Part shown: positions 15,877 to 24,631 of the stretch, one piece after another
How the letters are laid out: each line of letters opens with the position of its first letter
Numbering within the stretch: position 1 is the first letter of the stretch
Assembly (NCBI GenBank): GCA_004020315.1
Contig: SAQG01000009.1
Span: forward strand, 62,001-126,000
Direction of reading: 5' to 3'
Source: Mesorhizobium sp.
GTDB lineage: Bacteria > Pseudomonadota > Alphaproteobacteria > Rhizobiales > Rhizobiaceae
Length of the DNA: 64,000 nucleotides
Made by a program: the position numbers and the translations under genes
Notes under the pieces: model-generated
Database searches by the model: none
The model's input: only the letters and a program-made list of their open reading frames with translations
Told to the model about the DNA's origin: nothing

Positions 15877-16895
15877 GCCGGCGGAAGGCCGAAGGCTGCA
15901 AACAGTTCGGGCCCGAGCGGCGGCACGTAGATCGTCAGGGAAATGATTTTGCCGTCGGCGGGCTGAATGACATGCAGCGAGTGAGGTCGCCATACACGGT
16001 CACGATGGTCCAGTGCATAGACCCCGACAGCAGGCTGGCCGTTGGCTTGGGTGGCCACCGTGCGATAGCCGGCAAAATTGCCCCACACCGTCTCGATGAA
16101 ATCGCGGATCGCCTTGCGCCCTTGGTACCATTCCCGCCATGGCGGCATGTGGTAGGTGGCGTCCTCCCTCAAGAGTTCGATGAAGCCGTCGAGGTTGGCG
16201 GTCTGCCAGGCACGCATGTAGCGTTCGAGCAGCAGGCCCTCCTGCGGACTGGACCGTGACCGCTGCACGGGGCGTCCCTGAGGGTATCGCTCGCCAAGCG
16301 TCACACGGGCCCGCTGCAAGGCGCTGTTGATCGAAGCGGCCGATCCACCCAGCAATTGCGCCGTCTCGACCGCAGACCACCCCAGCACGTCGCAAAGCAA
16401 CAGGGCGGCCCGCTGCCTGGGCGGCAGAAGCTGGATCGCCGCGATGAAGGCAAGTTGCACCGCTTCACGAGTCTCGTAGCGCGCTTCCGGGCCGGGCTCG
16501 CCGTCAACGAGGTCCGGAAGCTCGGCGTCCGGATAGGGCTCCAGCCAGTTGAGCTCGGCAGGCCCTCCGACGGCCCGCCCGTTGGAGGGCGGCCGTTCGG
16601 GTTGCTGGAGAATGCGATGCGCCGTCGACCTCGCCTTGATGGCGTTGAGGCAGCTATTGGTGGCGATCGTGTAGAGCCAGCCGCGAACCGAGCCTCGTCC
16701 GTCGAACTGCGACCGTGCGCGCCACGCGCGCAGGAAAGTGTCCTGCACGAGGTCGTCCGCATCGTGCAATGAGCCCATCATCCGGTAGCAGTGGAGCTTA
16801 AGCTCGCGGCGATGAGCCACGGTCAAGCGCTCGAAGGCCAGCCGATCGAGGACCGGCCGGCCCAATGGCTCAACAGGGCCAGGAGCGTCTGTCAT
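15873..16895 (-). CDS. ECF sigma factor with SnoaL-like C-terminal domain (SigX5/ECF41-like)
   Basis: 340 residues. Region 2 is at about 27 to 90 ([40 protein letters not shown]) and region 4 at about 142 to 200 ([39 protein letters not shown]). The remaining 120 residues form a SnoaL/NTF2-like domain ([34 protein letters not shown]). Sigma factors of this design usually control one small neighbouring oxidoreductase operon and are self-regulated by the C-terminal domain in place of an anti-sigma factor. The SDR gene lies 42 bases upstream on the same strand and is the obvious candidate partner. Confidence 0.93.
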   Translation of the reverse strand: MTDAPGPVEPLGRPVLDRLAFERLTVAHRRELKLHCYRMMGSLHDADDLVQDTFLRAWRARSQFDGRGSVRGWLYTIATNSCLNAIKARSTAHRILQQPERPPSNGRAVGGPAELNWLEPYPDAELPDLVDGEPGPEARYETREAVQLAFIAAIQLLPPRQRAALLLCDVLGWSAVETAQLLGGSAASINSALQRARVTLGERYPQGRPVQRSRSSPQEGLLLERYMRAWQTANLDGFIELLREDATYHMPPWREWYQGRKAIRDFIETVWGNFAGYRTVATQANGQPAVGVYALDHRDRVWRPHSLHVIQPADGKIISLTIYVPPLGPELFAAFGLPPA

Positions 16896-16937
16896 AGGAA
16901 ACCCGCGGTGCTGAAGTCGGCTGGCATCCTGCGCGCC

Positions 16938-17684
16938 TCATGCCGCCGCCGCAAGTCCGCTGCCGCTCACCACGAAGGAGCAGCCCTGCGCCTGGCCGGT
17001 GGCGAGCGCGACTACAGCCCGTGCGACATCGGCCGGCGTCTGCATGTCGGTCATGCTCGCCAGGACGTCCGCCGGGCTAATGCCCATATAGGCCGAAATG
17101 CCGTCGATGCCGCGATCGCCGACGCCGGTGCCCGGCATGATGCGCGCCGGCGAAAGCGCCATGAAACGCAGGCCGAGACCAAGTCGGTCCGATTCCTTCT
17201 GGCTATGACCGGCGAGGAACACCTGCATGCGTTTTGCGCCGGCATAGCCGCCAGAGTTCGGCGGCCCGCCGCTGAATGCCGCGCCGCTGGAGATCAGAAC
17301 CACCCGGCTCCCCGGCTTGAGCCGACCCTGGAGTGCCGCCTTGCAGAACAGGAACGATGCCTTGACGTCCATTTCCCAGTTTGCCGAGAAGTCCTCCCAG
17401 CTCTGTTCCTGGACGGGCGCGGACGGAGCGAGGGCGCCGGCGCAGATCACCAGGACGTCTGGTTCAAGCGCGGCGAAAACCGCATCGGGTGCGGTCTCAT
17501 TGGTGGCGTCGACCGCAAGCATCTTCACGCCTGATGTCTCCCAGGAGAGCTCTTTCAGGGCGGCTGTGCCACGAGCAACTGCGAGCACTGTTGCCCCTTC
17601 GCCAAGCGCGGCTTCCACGATCGAGCGGCCGACACCCCGGCTGCCTCCGATGACGACGACATTCTGGCCTTGTAACGATCCCAT
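16938..17684 (-). CDS. Short-chain dehydrogenase/reductase (SDR)
   Basis: 248 residues. The nucleotide-binding motif is GGSRGVGRSI (13 to 22), the active serine is in VVLISSGAAFSGG and the catalytic YxxxK is YAGAK. The sequence ICAGALAP corresponds to the NNAG motif. A ribosome binding site AGAGGTGAT precedes ATG 17684. It is the first gene of a two-gene unit with the ECF sigma factor downstream, which suggests its expression is tied to that sigma factor. Substrate unknown. Confidence 0.9.
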   Translation of the reverse strand: MGSLQGQNVVVIGGSRGVGRSIVEAALGEGATVLAVARGTAALKELSWETSGVKMLAVDATNETAPDAVFAALEPDVLVICAGALAPSAPVQEQSWEDFSANWEMDVKASFLFCKAALQGRLKPGSRVVLISSGAAFSGGPPNSGGYAGAKRMQVFLAGHSQKESDRLGLGLRFMALSPARIMPGTGVGDRGIDGISAYMGISPADVLASMTDMQTPADVARAVVALATGQAQGCSFVVSGSGLAAAA

Positions 17685-17870
17685 GGATCACCTCTCTTTC
17701 CGCCACCGGACCATTCCAGCGCCTATTGATCAGGACAGCGCAGGCAGGCGGAAATCATCGGTGCAAGATCAAAAATCGTCTCGAGGGGATCGGCAGGCCC
17801 GCAGAAAGGCATGGTCCGATGCCAACGCTAGGTGGCGAGGTGCAAAGCTTGTCGCCGACGCGGCGCACTC

Positions 17871-18371
17871 CTACTCGCTCTCGCCCTCCAGCGCCGGCAC
17901 CGCCACACCGGCAAGTTCCGCCGCCAGCAGCCGCGATGCACCGGCCCGCGCGATCCTCAGCATCAGCGCCTTGCGCGTCGCCGCCGCCATGCGGTGCTCG
18001 GGCGCATCGCGCAGGATTTCGGCGCCGTAGCCGTCGGAAAGGATAAAACCGCATTCCTGCGGAAAGATCTCCGAGGGCACGCCGGGATGCGTGGCGAAGA
18101 AGAATCGGTCGGAGTGCAGGCGGTAATCCGGCCATTTGCGGTCGACCCTGAAGTCCTCGATCGAGGACTTGATCTCGATGATCCAGATGTCGCCCTGGCG
18201 GGTCAGCGCGACGAGGTCGGCGCGGCGCCCGGTCGCCAGCGACAGTTCCGGCAGCACATGCGCGCCCATCTCCCTCAAAAGCCGCTGCACGCCGCGCCTA
18301 ACCAGCATGGCGCGTTCCGACTGGCGGCCGTCGATCAGAGGATTGAGGGGTACAGGCGAGATGATCGGCAT
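17871..18371 (-). CDS. mmcB: MmcB-like DNA repair protein
   Basis: 166 residues from ATG 18371 (MPIISPVPLNPLIDGRQSE). The pattern LATGRRADLVALT followed by IWIIEIKSSIEDFRVDRKW fits the D...ExK core of PD-(D/E)xK nuclease folds and the MmcB family known from Caulobacter, where loss sensitises cells to mitomycin C. The frame extends upstream to 18587 without family-like sequence. Divergent from the 82-residue gene at 18518. The start is supported by homology memory more than by a ribosome binding site. Confidence 0.85.
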   Translation of the reverse strand: MPIISPVPLNPLIDGRQSERAMLVRRGVQRLLREMGAHVLPELSLATGRRADLVALTRQGDIWIIEIKSSIEDFRVDRKWPDYRLHSDRFFFATHPGVPSEIFPQECGFILSDGYGAEILRDAPEHRMAAATRKALMLRIARAGASRLLAAELAGVAVPALEGESE

Positions 18372-18517
18372 GGCGGCATCATGCCAGACTTTGTTCACGG
18401 TTTGAACCCGCTTTCTTACGTGAAATCTCGGTTGGATCCCAAACGGACGCTGCACGTTTTCCAACATTAGGAATATGAGATACTGTGCGAGTGCGGGTGG
18501 CGGCTCCAGGAGTTTGG

Positions 18518-18766
18518 ATGATGAATGCGGACGAGATGCAGGCGATAGCCGACACCTTAATGCGGGTCGTGACGCCTGACATGGCACCCAAGCAATTGAT
18601 CAAAGCGGCCAGGAAGGAACACCCGAACGCGTCAAAGAAGGACATCGCCCGTGCGGCGTTCTTCTCGATTATCGCCAACGCCGAAGAAGACCACGGCAAG
18701 GCAAGGAACCTACAGGCATTCGCCATAGCCGAGCGTGTCGACGATACCTCTGGATCGGCGCTGTAG
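18518..18766 (+). CDS. Conserved hypothetical protein, 82 residues
   Basis: Starts at the first of two adjacent ATGs (18518) with AGGAG about 7 bases upstream. The peptide is helical and charged: MMNADEMQAIADTLMRVV, then an APKQLIKAARKEHPNASKKDI segment that could be a small helix-turn-helix-like bundle, then AAFFSIIANAEEDHGKA. No signal peptide or membrane segment. I do not recognise a family. It is divergent from mmcB and followed by a TauE exporter gene. Confidence 0.65.
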   Translation: MMNADEMQAIADTLMRVVTPDMAPKQLIKAARKEHPNASKKDIARAAFFSIIANAEEDHGKARNLQAFAIAERVDDTSGSAL

Positions 18767-18864
18767 CTTCATCAAGCATTGACCCTGCCGCCGATAGCGA
18801 TGCATGGACCAACCCAACCTGAAAACGGCTAGCGTTCCCGGTCTCGCCACGGCATATCGGTTCA

Positions 18865-19653
18865 ATGATTTGGTGTCGTGGCCTTGGTGCATTTGCGGTT
18901 GGAACTGGCGTTGGTTCGCTTGGTGGCTTGATCGGCCTTGGCGGTGCAGAGTTTCGTCTGCCGTTCCTGATCGGTCTGTTTCGATTTGCCGCCCTCGAAG
19001 CCGTGGTCTTGAACAAGGCCGCCAGCTTGGTTGTCGTTGCTGCAGCGCTGCCATTCCGGGCCACCACGGTGCCGCTAGCGTCGGTTGCCGCACAATGGCC
19101 GATCATACTCAATCTCTTGGCTGGTAGCCTTCTAGGGGCTTGGTTTGGCGCAGGATGGGCAACGCGCCTCGAGTCCGCAACGCTTTACAAGGTGATTGCC
19201 GCGCTGCTGATCCTTATCGCGATTGTCTTGGTTTTCGGCCATGATCCTGGTGCTGCAGGATCGCAATTGGTCACCGGAGCCGCATTGATCGTTGCCGGGA
19301 TCATTGCAGGGTTTGCCATCGGCGTCGTGGCATCCCTGCTGGGTGTGGCAGGCGGTGAACTGCTCATCCCGACGCTTGTCCTTCTGTTCGGTGCCGACAT
19401 CAAGCTGGCGGGCTCTTTATCGCTTGCGGTAAGCCTGCCGACGATGCTGGTCGGCTTCACGCGCTACAGCCGCGACCAAAGCTTTTTGGTCGTCGGCAGG
19501 AACAAGGCGTTCTTGCTGGCCATGGCTACCGGTTCGATTGTCGGGACATATATCGGTGGGCGGTTGCTTGGAGTGGTCCCCGAGCAGATCCTGCTCCCGC
19601 TACTGGCGGCAATTCTGGTGATCTCAGCCTACAAGGTCTGGCGGCACAAATAG
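18865..19653 (+). CDS. TauE/SafE-type sulfite or anion exporter
   Basis: 262 residues, almost entirely membrane helices (about eight). The duplicated glycine-rich motifs typical of the family are GTGVGSLGGLIGLGGAEFRL near the N-terminus and GVVASLLGVAGGELLIPTL in the middle. TauE/SafE proteins export sulfite, sulfoacetate or related organic anions; the substrate here cannot be read. ATG 18865 is the only start after the in-frame stop at 18820 but has no clear ribosome binding site. No obvious operon partner. Confidence 0.88.
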   Translation: MIWCRGLGAFAVGTGVGSLGGLIGLGGAEFRLPFLIGLFRFAALEAVVLNKAASLVVVAAALPFRATTVPLASVAAQWPIILNLLAGSLLGAWFGAGWATRLESATLYKVIAALLILIAIVLVFGHDPGAAGSQLVTGAALIVAGIIAGFAIGVVASLLGVAGGELLIPTLVLLFGADIKLAGSLSLAVSLPTMLVGFTRYSRDQSFLVVGRNKAFLLAMATGSIVGTYIGGRLLGVVPEQILLPLLAAILVISAYKVWRHK

Positions 19654-19814
19654 CACCCACCGGAGCTAGCGGGGTCTCTTCGCGCTGACGGCGCACCGGC
19701 TCTGCCGCGATTCCCTTTGAAGTGTCAGGCCCGTTCGTCGCGTCCGCCATCTCGATCGCAACCGGCACGCCTTGGCGCAGCGCCGCGCAACTTCATCCCT
19801 GTGCCGAAACGACT

Positions 19815-20216
19815 TTATCCACCTGACAGCGCCGCCCCCGCAATATCGTCCAGGATCGGGCAGTCCGGCCTGTTATCGCCGTGGCAGGCGTGGATCAACT
19901 TCTGCAGGGTCGTCCGCATCGACTGCAGCTCGCGCACCTTCTCCTCGATGGCCGTCACATGCGCGGCGGCGATCTCGCGCACGTCATGGCTGGCGCGGCT
20001 ACGGTCCTGGTAGAGCGCCATCAGCTGGCGGCAGTCGTCGATGGAAAAGCCGAGATTGCGCGCACGGCGCAGAAAGATCAGCCGGTGGATGTCGTCGCCC
20101 GAATAGTCGCGGTAGCCGTTGCCGGCGCGTGCGGGGCGGATCAGGCCGATCTCCTCATAGTAGCGAATGGTCTTGGCCGGTAGGCCGGAACGGTGGGCGG
20201 CATCTCCGACATTCAT
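19815..20216 (-). CDS. hmrR: Copper(I)-responsive MerR-family regulator (CueR/HmrR)
   Basis: 133 residues. The winged helix is AHRSGLPAKTIRYYEEIGLI. The monovalent-metal site is Ser76 (RASHDVRE), and the copper ligands Cys111 and Cys119 lie in the loop ACHGDNRPDCPIL, spaced as in CueR. It should activate a copper-efflux promoter by unwinding a 19-base spacer. The only such promoter seen in the window is upstream of the P-type ATPase at 29.4 kb, about 9 kb away, so regulator and target are not adjacent. Confidence 0.93.
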   Translation of the reverse strand: MNVGDAAHRSGLPAKTIRYYEEIGLIRPARAGNGYRDYSGDDIHRLIFLRRARNLGFSIDDCRQLMALYQDRSRASHDVREIAAAHVTAIEEKVRELQSMRTTLQKLIHACHGDNRPDCPILDDIAGAALSGG

Positions 20217-20440
20217 GACAGTTCCTCGACTTCTGGCGGCTTGGCGGGCCGCCCCATTGAATTTACTTCATAATCTCGCGAAGGCCGTTGCCGAAAAGCC
20301 ACAGGTACGGACTTACCGCACGTAAGCCCGTGCATATAGGCATCGCGCGCTTGGCAAGCAAAGCAAATGCCAGCATGAATGATGGTGACAAAGCGGCCGT
20401 AACGAGCCGCTCTCTTTTGGGCGGGGCATCGGACCTTTTC

Positions 20441-21058
20441 ATGCGCATGAAGTCATTCGCAATCGTCGCCGCACTTGCGCTGTCGACGGCTATTGCTGGT
20501 TGCAGCACCATCGGCTCGCAAATCTTCACCAACAACTATGGCCCGATGACCGATGCGGGCTATCAACTGCCGCGCATTCCGATCGAAAAGGTGCCGTTCA
20601 AGTACCGCCGGCAGATCGTTAGCTACGACACCGGTGAAAAGCCGGGCACCATCGTCGTCGATACACAGAACAAGTTTCTCTATTTCGTCATGGGCGGCGG
20701 CGAGGCGATGCGTTACGGAATCGGCGTCGGCCGCGAGGGGTTTGAATGGCGCGGCACCGCCCGTATCGCGGCGAAGCGCGAATGGCCGACCTGGACGCCG
20801 CCGTCGGCGATGATCAAGCGCCAGCCGGAGCTCGCCAAATTTGCCGGCGGCATGGAGCCGGGACTGACGAACCCACTCGGCGCGCGCGCCCTGTACCTGT
20901 TCAACAAGGGCGGCGATTCCGGCTACCGCCTGCATGGCAGCCCGGAATGGAACTCGATCGGCAAGGCGATGTCGTCGGGCTGCATCCGGCTGATGAATCA
21001 GGACATCATCGACCTCTATGACCGCACTTCGGTGGGCGCCAAAGTCATAGTCTTGTAA
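20441..21058 (+). CDS. L,D-transpeptidase (YkuD/ErfK family) lipoprotein
   Basis: 205 residues from ATG 20441 (an ATG two codons later is equally possible). The lipoprotein signal is visible: AIVAALALSTAIAGC with the lipidated Cys21. The YkuD catalytic motif is HGSPEWNSIGKAMSSGCIRL with His165 and Cys181. Such enzymes make 3-3 cross-links in peptidoglycan or attach proteins to it. A rho-independent terminator lies 50 bases after the stop, so this is a single-gene transcript. Confidence 0.92.
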   Translation: MRMKSFAIVAALALSTAIAGCSTIGSQIFTNNYGPMTDAGYQLPRIPIEKVPFKYRRQIVSYDTGEKPGTIVVDTQNKFLYFVMGGGEAMRYGIGVGREGFEWRGTARIAAKREWPTWTPPSAMIKRQPELAKFAGGMEPGLTNPLGARALYLFNKGGDSGYRLHGSPEWNSIGKAMSSGCIRLMNQDIIDLYDRTSVGAKVIVL

Positions 21059-21107
21059 AAACTTTCATACGCGGACCGTCTAGGCAACAATGGACGTCGC
21101 AGAACAG

Positions 21108-21135
21108 AAAACCGGGCACTTTGGCCCGGTTTTTT
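21108..21135 (+). terminator. Rho-independent terminator after the L,D-transpeptidase gene
   Basis: Perfect 10-bp stem AAAACCGGGC (21108 to 21117) and GCCCGGTTTT (21124 to 21133), 6-base loop, and six Ts at 21130 to 21135. The A-rich left flank also makes it plausible for the convergent nifU-like transcript. Confidence 0.9.
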
Positions 21136-21173
21136 GTTGTCGCGCGAAGGCGAATGGACGTTTTTTTGAGTCT

Positions 21174-21743
21174 TTAAGAGACCTGTTCGACCTGCTGCAC
21201 CTCGGGCACAAAATGCCGGAGCAGGTTCTGGATGCCGTGCTTCAGCGTCGCCGTCGATGACGGGCAGCCGGCGCAGGCGCCTTTCATGTGCAGGAACACG
21301 GTGCCGTTCTCGAAGCCGCGGAAGGTGATGTCGCCACCGTCCTGGGCGACGGCCGGGCGCACCCGCGTGTCGAGCAGTTCCTTGATGGTAATCACCAGTT
21401 CCTCGTCGGCCTTGTCGTAGAATTCGCCGGTCTGGCTGGTCTCGGCGGCCGGGCCGGCCCTGGCCATCACCGGCGCGCCGGACATGAAGTGTTCCATGAT
21501 GGCGCCGAGGATTGCGGGCTTCAGATGCTGCCAGTCGGGACCGTCCTTGGTCACGGTGACGAAATCATAGCCGAAGAAGACGCCGGTGACGCCGGGGATC
21601 TCGAACAGCCGGCCGGCCAGCGGCGATGCTGCGGCAGCGCTGTCGGCATCGCGGAAATCGGCGGTGCCTTCGACAAGCACTTCCTTGCCGGGCAGGAACT
21701 TCAATGTCGCCGGATTTGGCGTCGATTCGGTCTGGATGAACAT
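21174..21743 (-). CDS. NifU-domain Fe-S scaffold protein (NfuA-like)
   Basis: 189 residues from ATG 21743 (MFIQTESTPNPATLKFLPGK), with GGAG 9 bases upstream; six extra residues to 21761 are unlikely. The N-terminal half is the Nfu_N domain and the C-terminal half the NifU-like scaffold with the cluster-binding Cys157-x-x-Cys160 in KGACAGCPSSTATLKHGI. It holds and delivers Fe-S clusters to apoproteins. The trpS, universal stress and nifU-like genes all read leftwards, an order common in Rhizobiales. Confidence 0.92.
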   Translation of the reverse strand: MFIQTESTPNPATLKFLPGKEVLVEGTADFRDADSAAAASPLAGRLFEIPGVTGVFFGYDFVTVTKDGPDWQHLKPAILGAIMEHFMSGAPVMARAGPAAETSQTGEFYDKADEELVITIKELLDTRVRPAVAQDGGDITFRGFENGTVFLHMKGACAGCPSSTATLKHGIQNLLRHFVPEVQQVEQVS

Positions 21744-21884
21744 GGATGTCTCCGTGCCCATTCGGGCAGATAGTTTGGAATAATTCTAAATAGGCCTTAT
21801 CGGCACGACATTCAAGCGAAAGGCATCGCCGGAAATGGCCGCCCGAGAGAATGAATTTTCTTCTACCACGCGTCCTGTCGGATG

Positions 21885-21907
21885 CGCTGTAGCACTTTGA
21901 TTTTGCG
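21885..21907. repeat. Copy of a 23-base dispersed repeat at the end of the stress-protein gene
   Basis: Exact inverted copy of the word at 14544 to 14566; a 21/23 copy in this orientation is at 56666 to 56688. It ends one base before the universal stress protein stop codon. Such words are parts of palindromic intergenic repeats in Mesorhizobium. Confidence 0.75.
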
Positions 21908-22399
21908 TTAGGCCAGACTGTCGATTTCTTCGTCGGACAGGTTCTGCGGCACCACCGTCACCGGGATCGGGAAGGCGGCGCCTTTGCCGGCGACCGCGCC
22001 GACCAGCGGCCCCGGCCCCTCTTTGCCGGCGCCGGCGGCCAGCACGAGGATGGCGATGTCCTGGTCCTCCTCGATCAATTTGTGGATCTCTTCCGTCGGC
22101 TTGCCTTCGCGCACCACCAGTTCCGGCTCGATGCCGAGCTTCTGGCGCACCTTGTTGGCATAGCTGTCCAGTGCGGCGCGCGCGGTGGCGGTGGCCTCCT
22201 CGCGCATGATCTTCTCGACACCCAGCCAATGCTGGAAATCGTCCGGCTCGATCACGTAGAGCAGCACCAGCACGCCGTTGGTGCTCTGCGCGCGCTTCGA
22301 GGCGTAGACGACGGCCCGCTCGCATTCGGGCGTGTCGTCGATGATCGCCAGGAACTTGCGGCGATGGCCGGCTTCGCGGCTGAGGCGTTTGGAGACCAT
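21908..22399 (-). CDS. Universal stress protein (UspA family)
   Basis: 163 residues from ATG 22399 (MVSKRLSREAGHRRKFLAI), preceded by AGGG. The Usp fold is shown by FLAIIDDTPECERAVVYASK at the start and DIAILVLAAGAGK followed by FPIPVTVVPQNLSDEEID near the end. The ATP-binding glycine pattern is present but irregular, so nucleotide binding is uncertain. A longer frame to 22456 lacks homology. It follows trpS on the same strand across a 133-base gap containing a hairpin. Confidence 0.88.
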   Translation of the reverse strand: MVSKRLSREAGHRRKFLAIIDDTPECERAVVYASKRAQSTNGVLVLLYVIEPDDFQHWLGVEKIMREEATATARAALDSYANKVRQKLGIEPELVVREGKPTEEIHKLIEEDQDIAILVLAAGAGKEGPGPLVGAVAGKGAAFPIPVTVVPQNLSDEEIDSLA

Positions 22400-22490
22400 A
22401 TTCACCCTGTTCGATGGTTTCGGTCGCAATCTGCCACCGCCACAGCCCGGCCGCAAGCGACCGGCGGAAGTAGCAATGTAAGTGCGTTAG

Positions 22491-22527
22491 AGCGTCCTTT
22501 GCGCGTCCGAATGGACGCGCGGCGCTT
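22491..22527. repeat. Hairpin repeat between trpS and the universal stress gene
   Basis: GCGCGTCC (22501 to 22508) and GGACGCGC (22513 to 22520) form a perfect 8-bp stem with a GAAT loop, within AGCGTCCTTT and GGCGCT arms that match the palindrome at 14561 to 14600. It lies just after the trpS stop and could end or stabilise its mRNA. Confidence 0.7.
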
Positions 22528-22532
22528 AAGGT

Positions 22533-23615
22533 TCAGCTTTGCAGCAGGCCGATGATGTCGCGCACCGTCTTCATCGTCGCCTCGGCCAAGGCGCCGGCCC
22601 GCTCGCCGCCGTCCCTGAGCACCGCGTCGACATAGGCACGGTCATCGGAGATGCGCCGCATTTCACCGGCGACCGGCGCCAGCTTTTCCACGGCAAGGTC
22701 GGCCAGCGCCGGCTTGAACACCGAAAATTGCTGGCCGCCGAACTCTTTCAACACCGCCTCCTTCGATATCTCGGCCAGACCCGCATAGATGCCGACGAGG
22801 TTTTCGGCTTCGGGCCGGCCGGCAAGGCCGTCCAATTCCCCGGGCAACGCCTCCGGGTCGGTCTTGGCCTTGCGGATCTTCTTCGAGATGCTGTCGGCAT
22901 CGTCGGTCAGATTGATGCGCGACAGGTCCGACGGATCCGACTTCGACATCTTCTTCGAGCCGTCGCGCAGCGACATGATGCGCGCCGCCGGTCCGCCGAT
23001 GATCGGTTCGGTCAGCGGAAAATAACCGTTCACCGTCTCCTCGCCTATCTTCATCTCGACGCCGACGCCAAGGCCGGCGATCCGGTCCGAAAAGTCGTTG
23101 TTGAATTTTTGCGCGATGTCGCGTGTCAGCTCCAGATGCTGCTTCTGGTCATCGCCGACCGGCACGTGGGTGGCGCGGTAGACGAGGATGTCGGCCGCCA
23201 TCAGGCTTGGATAGGCAAGCAGCCCAAGTGAGGCGTTCTCGCGATCCTTGCCGGCCTTGTCCTTGAACTGCGTCATCCGGTTCATCCAGCCGATGCGGGC
23301 CACGCAGTTGAAGATCCAGGCGAGCTCGGCGTGCTGCATGACCCGCGACTGGTTGAAGACGATGTGCTTCTTCGGGTCGATGCCGGAGGCGAGAAACGCG
23401 GCGGTGATCGAGCGCGTCTGGTCCTTGAGATCGTCATGGACAAGCTGTGCGGTCAGCGAATGCAGGTCGACGACGCAATAGATGCAATCGGAGGTGTCCT
23501 GCAGGGCGACGAATTTCTTGATGGCGCCGAGATAGTTGCCCAGATGCAGATTGCCGGTCGGCTGGACGCCGGAAAAGACGAGTGGCTTGAAGACGGGCTG
23601 ATTGGGGTCAGTCAT
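22533..23615 (-). CDS. trpS: Tryptophanyl-tRNA synthetase
   Basis: 360 residues from ATG 23615 ([20 protein letters not shown]). The class I signatures are [12 protein letters not shown] (HIGH-like, about 19 to 30) and KKMSKSDPS (KMSKS). [19 protein letters not shown] is also characteristic. It charges tRNA-Trp in the cytoplasm. The open frame continues to 23750 without homology. On the same strand about 175 bases upstream there is a strong intrinsic terminator, which could be a leader or the end of a small RNA. Confidence 0.96.
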   Translation of the reverse strand: MTDPNQPVFKPLVFSGVQPTGNLHLGNYLGAIKKFVALQDTSDCIYCVVDLHSLTAQLVHDDLKDQTRSITAAFLASGIDPKKHIVFNQSRVMQHAELAWIFNCVARIGWMNRMTQFKDKAGKDRENASLGLLAYPSLMAADILVYRATHVPVGDDQKQHLELTRDIAQKFNNDFSDRIAGLGVGVEMKIGEETVNGYFPLTEPIIGGPAARIMSLRDGSKKMSKSDPSDLSRINLTDDADSISKKIRKAKTDPEALPGELDGLAGRPEAENLVGIYAGLAEISKEAVLKEFGGQQFSVFKPALADLAVEKLAPVAGEMRRISDDRAYVDAVLRDGGERAGALAEATMKTVRDIIGLLQS

Positions 23616-23789
23616 GGTGTTTCCCTGGCTTGTGGAGGGCCGTTTCGCGCGCGGCGAAAGTCTTTCGACGGCGCGCTTATGGACGAGCGCGGGGAGCAGA
23701 TCAAGAGGCCATTGGCTGGGCGGCGCAGGGCCTTGGTCTTGGCTGAGCAAGACGCCGCAAGAGCCCTGTTTGGAGGATAGCGCCCACTA

Positions 23790-23817
23790 AAAACAAAAGC
23801 CCGCCCTTGCGGCGGGT
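23790..23817 (-). terminator. Leftward intrinsic terminator upstream of trpS
   Basis: On the minus strand CCCGCC, 5-base loop, GGCGGG, then CTTTTGTTTTT (stem 23801 to 23806 with 23812 to 23817; T-run complement 23790 to 23799). It lies in the 367-base gap 23616 to 23982, which holds no convincing gene. It does not follow a leftward gene directly, because vapB and the vapC remnant to its right read rightwards. A promoter-like TTGTTC, 18 bases, TATGCT can be read upstream on the same strand. Confidence 0.75.
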
Positions 23818-23982
23818 CGTCGGCGCAAATCAGCACCGTGACAAAGTTAATAGCATAATTGCCGGCACAAAGCGAGAACAAAATTGGCTTAGCGCCGAGG
23901 CAATCGCTTCCGTTTCGCCCCGGCGTTGACGAGGAAATGTTGATCGCTACACAATGTCACCTACACCAATGGGGCAAACCCG

Positions 23983-24228
23983 ATGACGATCAATATCACC
24001 AACAAAGAGGCGGACGATCTGACGCGTGCTTTCGCCAAGCTCGAGGGCGTCGGCATCACCGAGGCGATTGTGATCGCCATGCGTGAAGCTTTGGAGCGCC
24101 GGCGCAACCGCGAGACGCCTCTTCAAACTGCCGCCCGCCTTCGCGCCGAAATCGGCATCAAGCTGAACGACAAGGCGCGCAGGCCACTCCCTCGCTCGGT
24201 CTTCGATGAAATGTCCGGGGAGAGCTGA
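23983..24228 (+). CDS. vapB: VapB-family antitoxin
   Basis: 81 residues starting MTINITNKEADDLTRAFAKL, typical of the PSK/Rv0623-like VapB family: an N-terminal DNA-binding and dimerising part, then TEAIVIAMREALERRRNRETP and a C-terminal toxin-binding tail ending LPRSVFDEMSGES. Its stop TGA overlaps the ATG of vapC (TGATG), as usual for these pairs. The reading frame is intact although the toxin gene is broken. It sits between murJ and trpS, which are neighbours in many Rhizobiales. Confidence 0.88.
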   Translation: MTINITNKEADDLTRAFAKLEGVGITEAIVIAMREALERRRNRETPLQTAARLRAEIGIKLNDKARRPLPRSVFDEMSGES

Positions 24229-24631
24229 TGTTCATCGATGCGGCCGCGGATAATCGCCATCCTGACCGATGAGGACGAAGCGGAAGCTGTTCCGACGCCG
24301 TGGTTGGCGCTGCAGAACGGTTCACGTCGGCGATAGCCGTATGGGAAGCGGCGGTGGCTCTTGCGCGCCCGGACAAGTTCGCGAATCCGTCGACGACAGC
24401 AGGCGTCTGGTCACTGCATTCCTGGAGCAACGAGATATCGCGGTTCGTGACCTGCCCGATCCGTCAGCCGCAGTCCCACTGTCGTTGGATGCAGCCATGC
24501 GATTTCGATCCGGGCCAAATAGCCTCAATCTCGCGGATTGCTTTCACTACGCTTGCGCGCGCCACTACGCCGTTCCGATGCTTTCGACGGCGGACGAGTT
24601 CCGGTTTACAGATCTGGAGATTATTCCCTAG
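24228..24631 (+). pseudogene. vapC: Frameshifted VapC PIN-domain toxin
   Basis: The original protein can be reassembled from three frames over about 404 bases, the normal vapC length. The start MFIDA is in frame 0 and hits a stop at 24270. IAILTDEDEAEA then reads in frame +1 from 24253. RFTSAIAVWEAAVALARPDK returns to frame 0 after about 24317. The last third, FLEQRDIAVRDLPDPSA, LNLADCFHYACARHYAVP and STADEFRFTDLEIIP, is in frame +2 to the stop at 24631. PIN acidic residues are still recognisable. At least three indels make a working toxin very unlikely. Its end overlaps the convergent murJ stop by 11 bases. Confidence 0.88.

Noticed and set aside
18804..19127. Alternative rightward frame overlapping the TauE gene start
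   Set aside because: Trp/Arg-rich out-of-frame reading with no family features; the TauE frame shows the duplicated glycine motifs.
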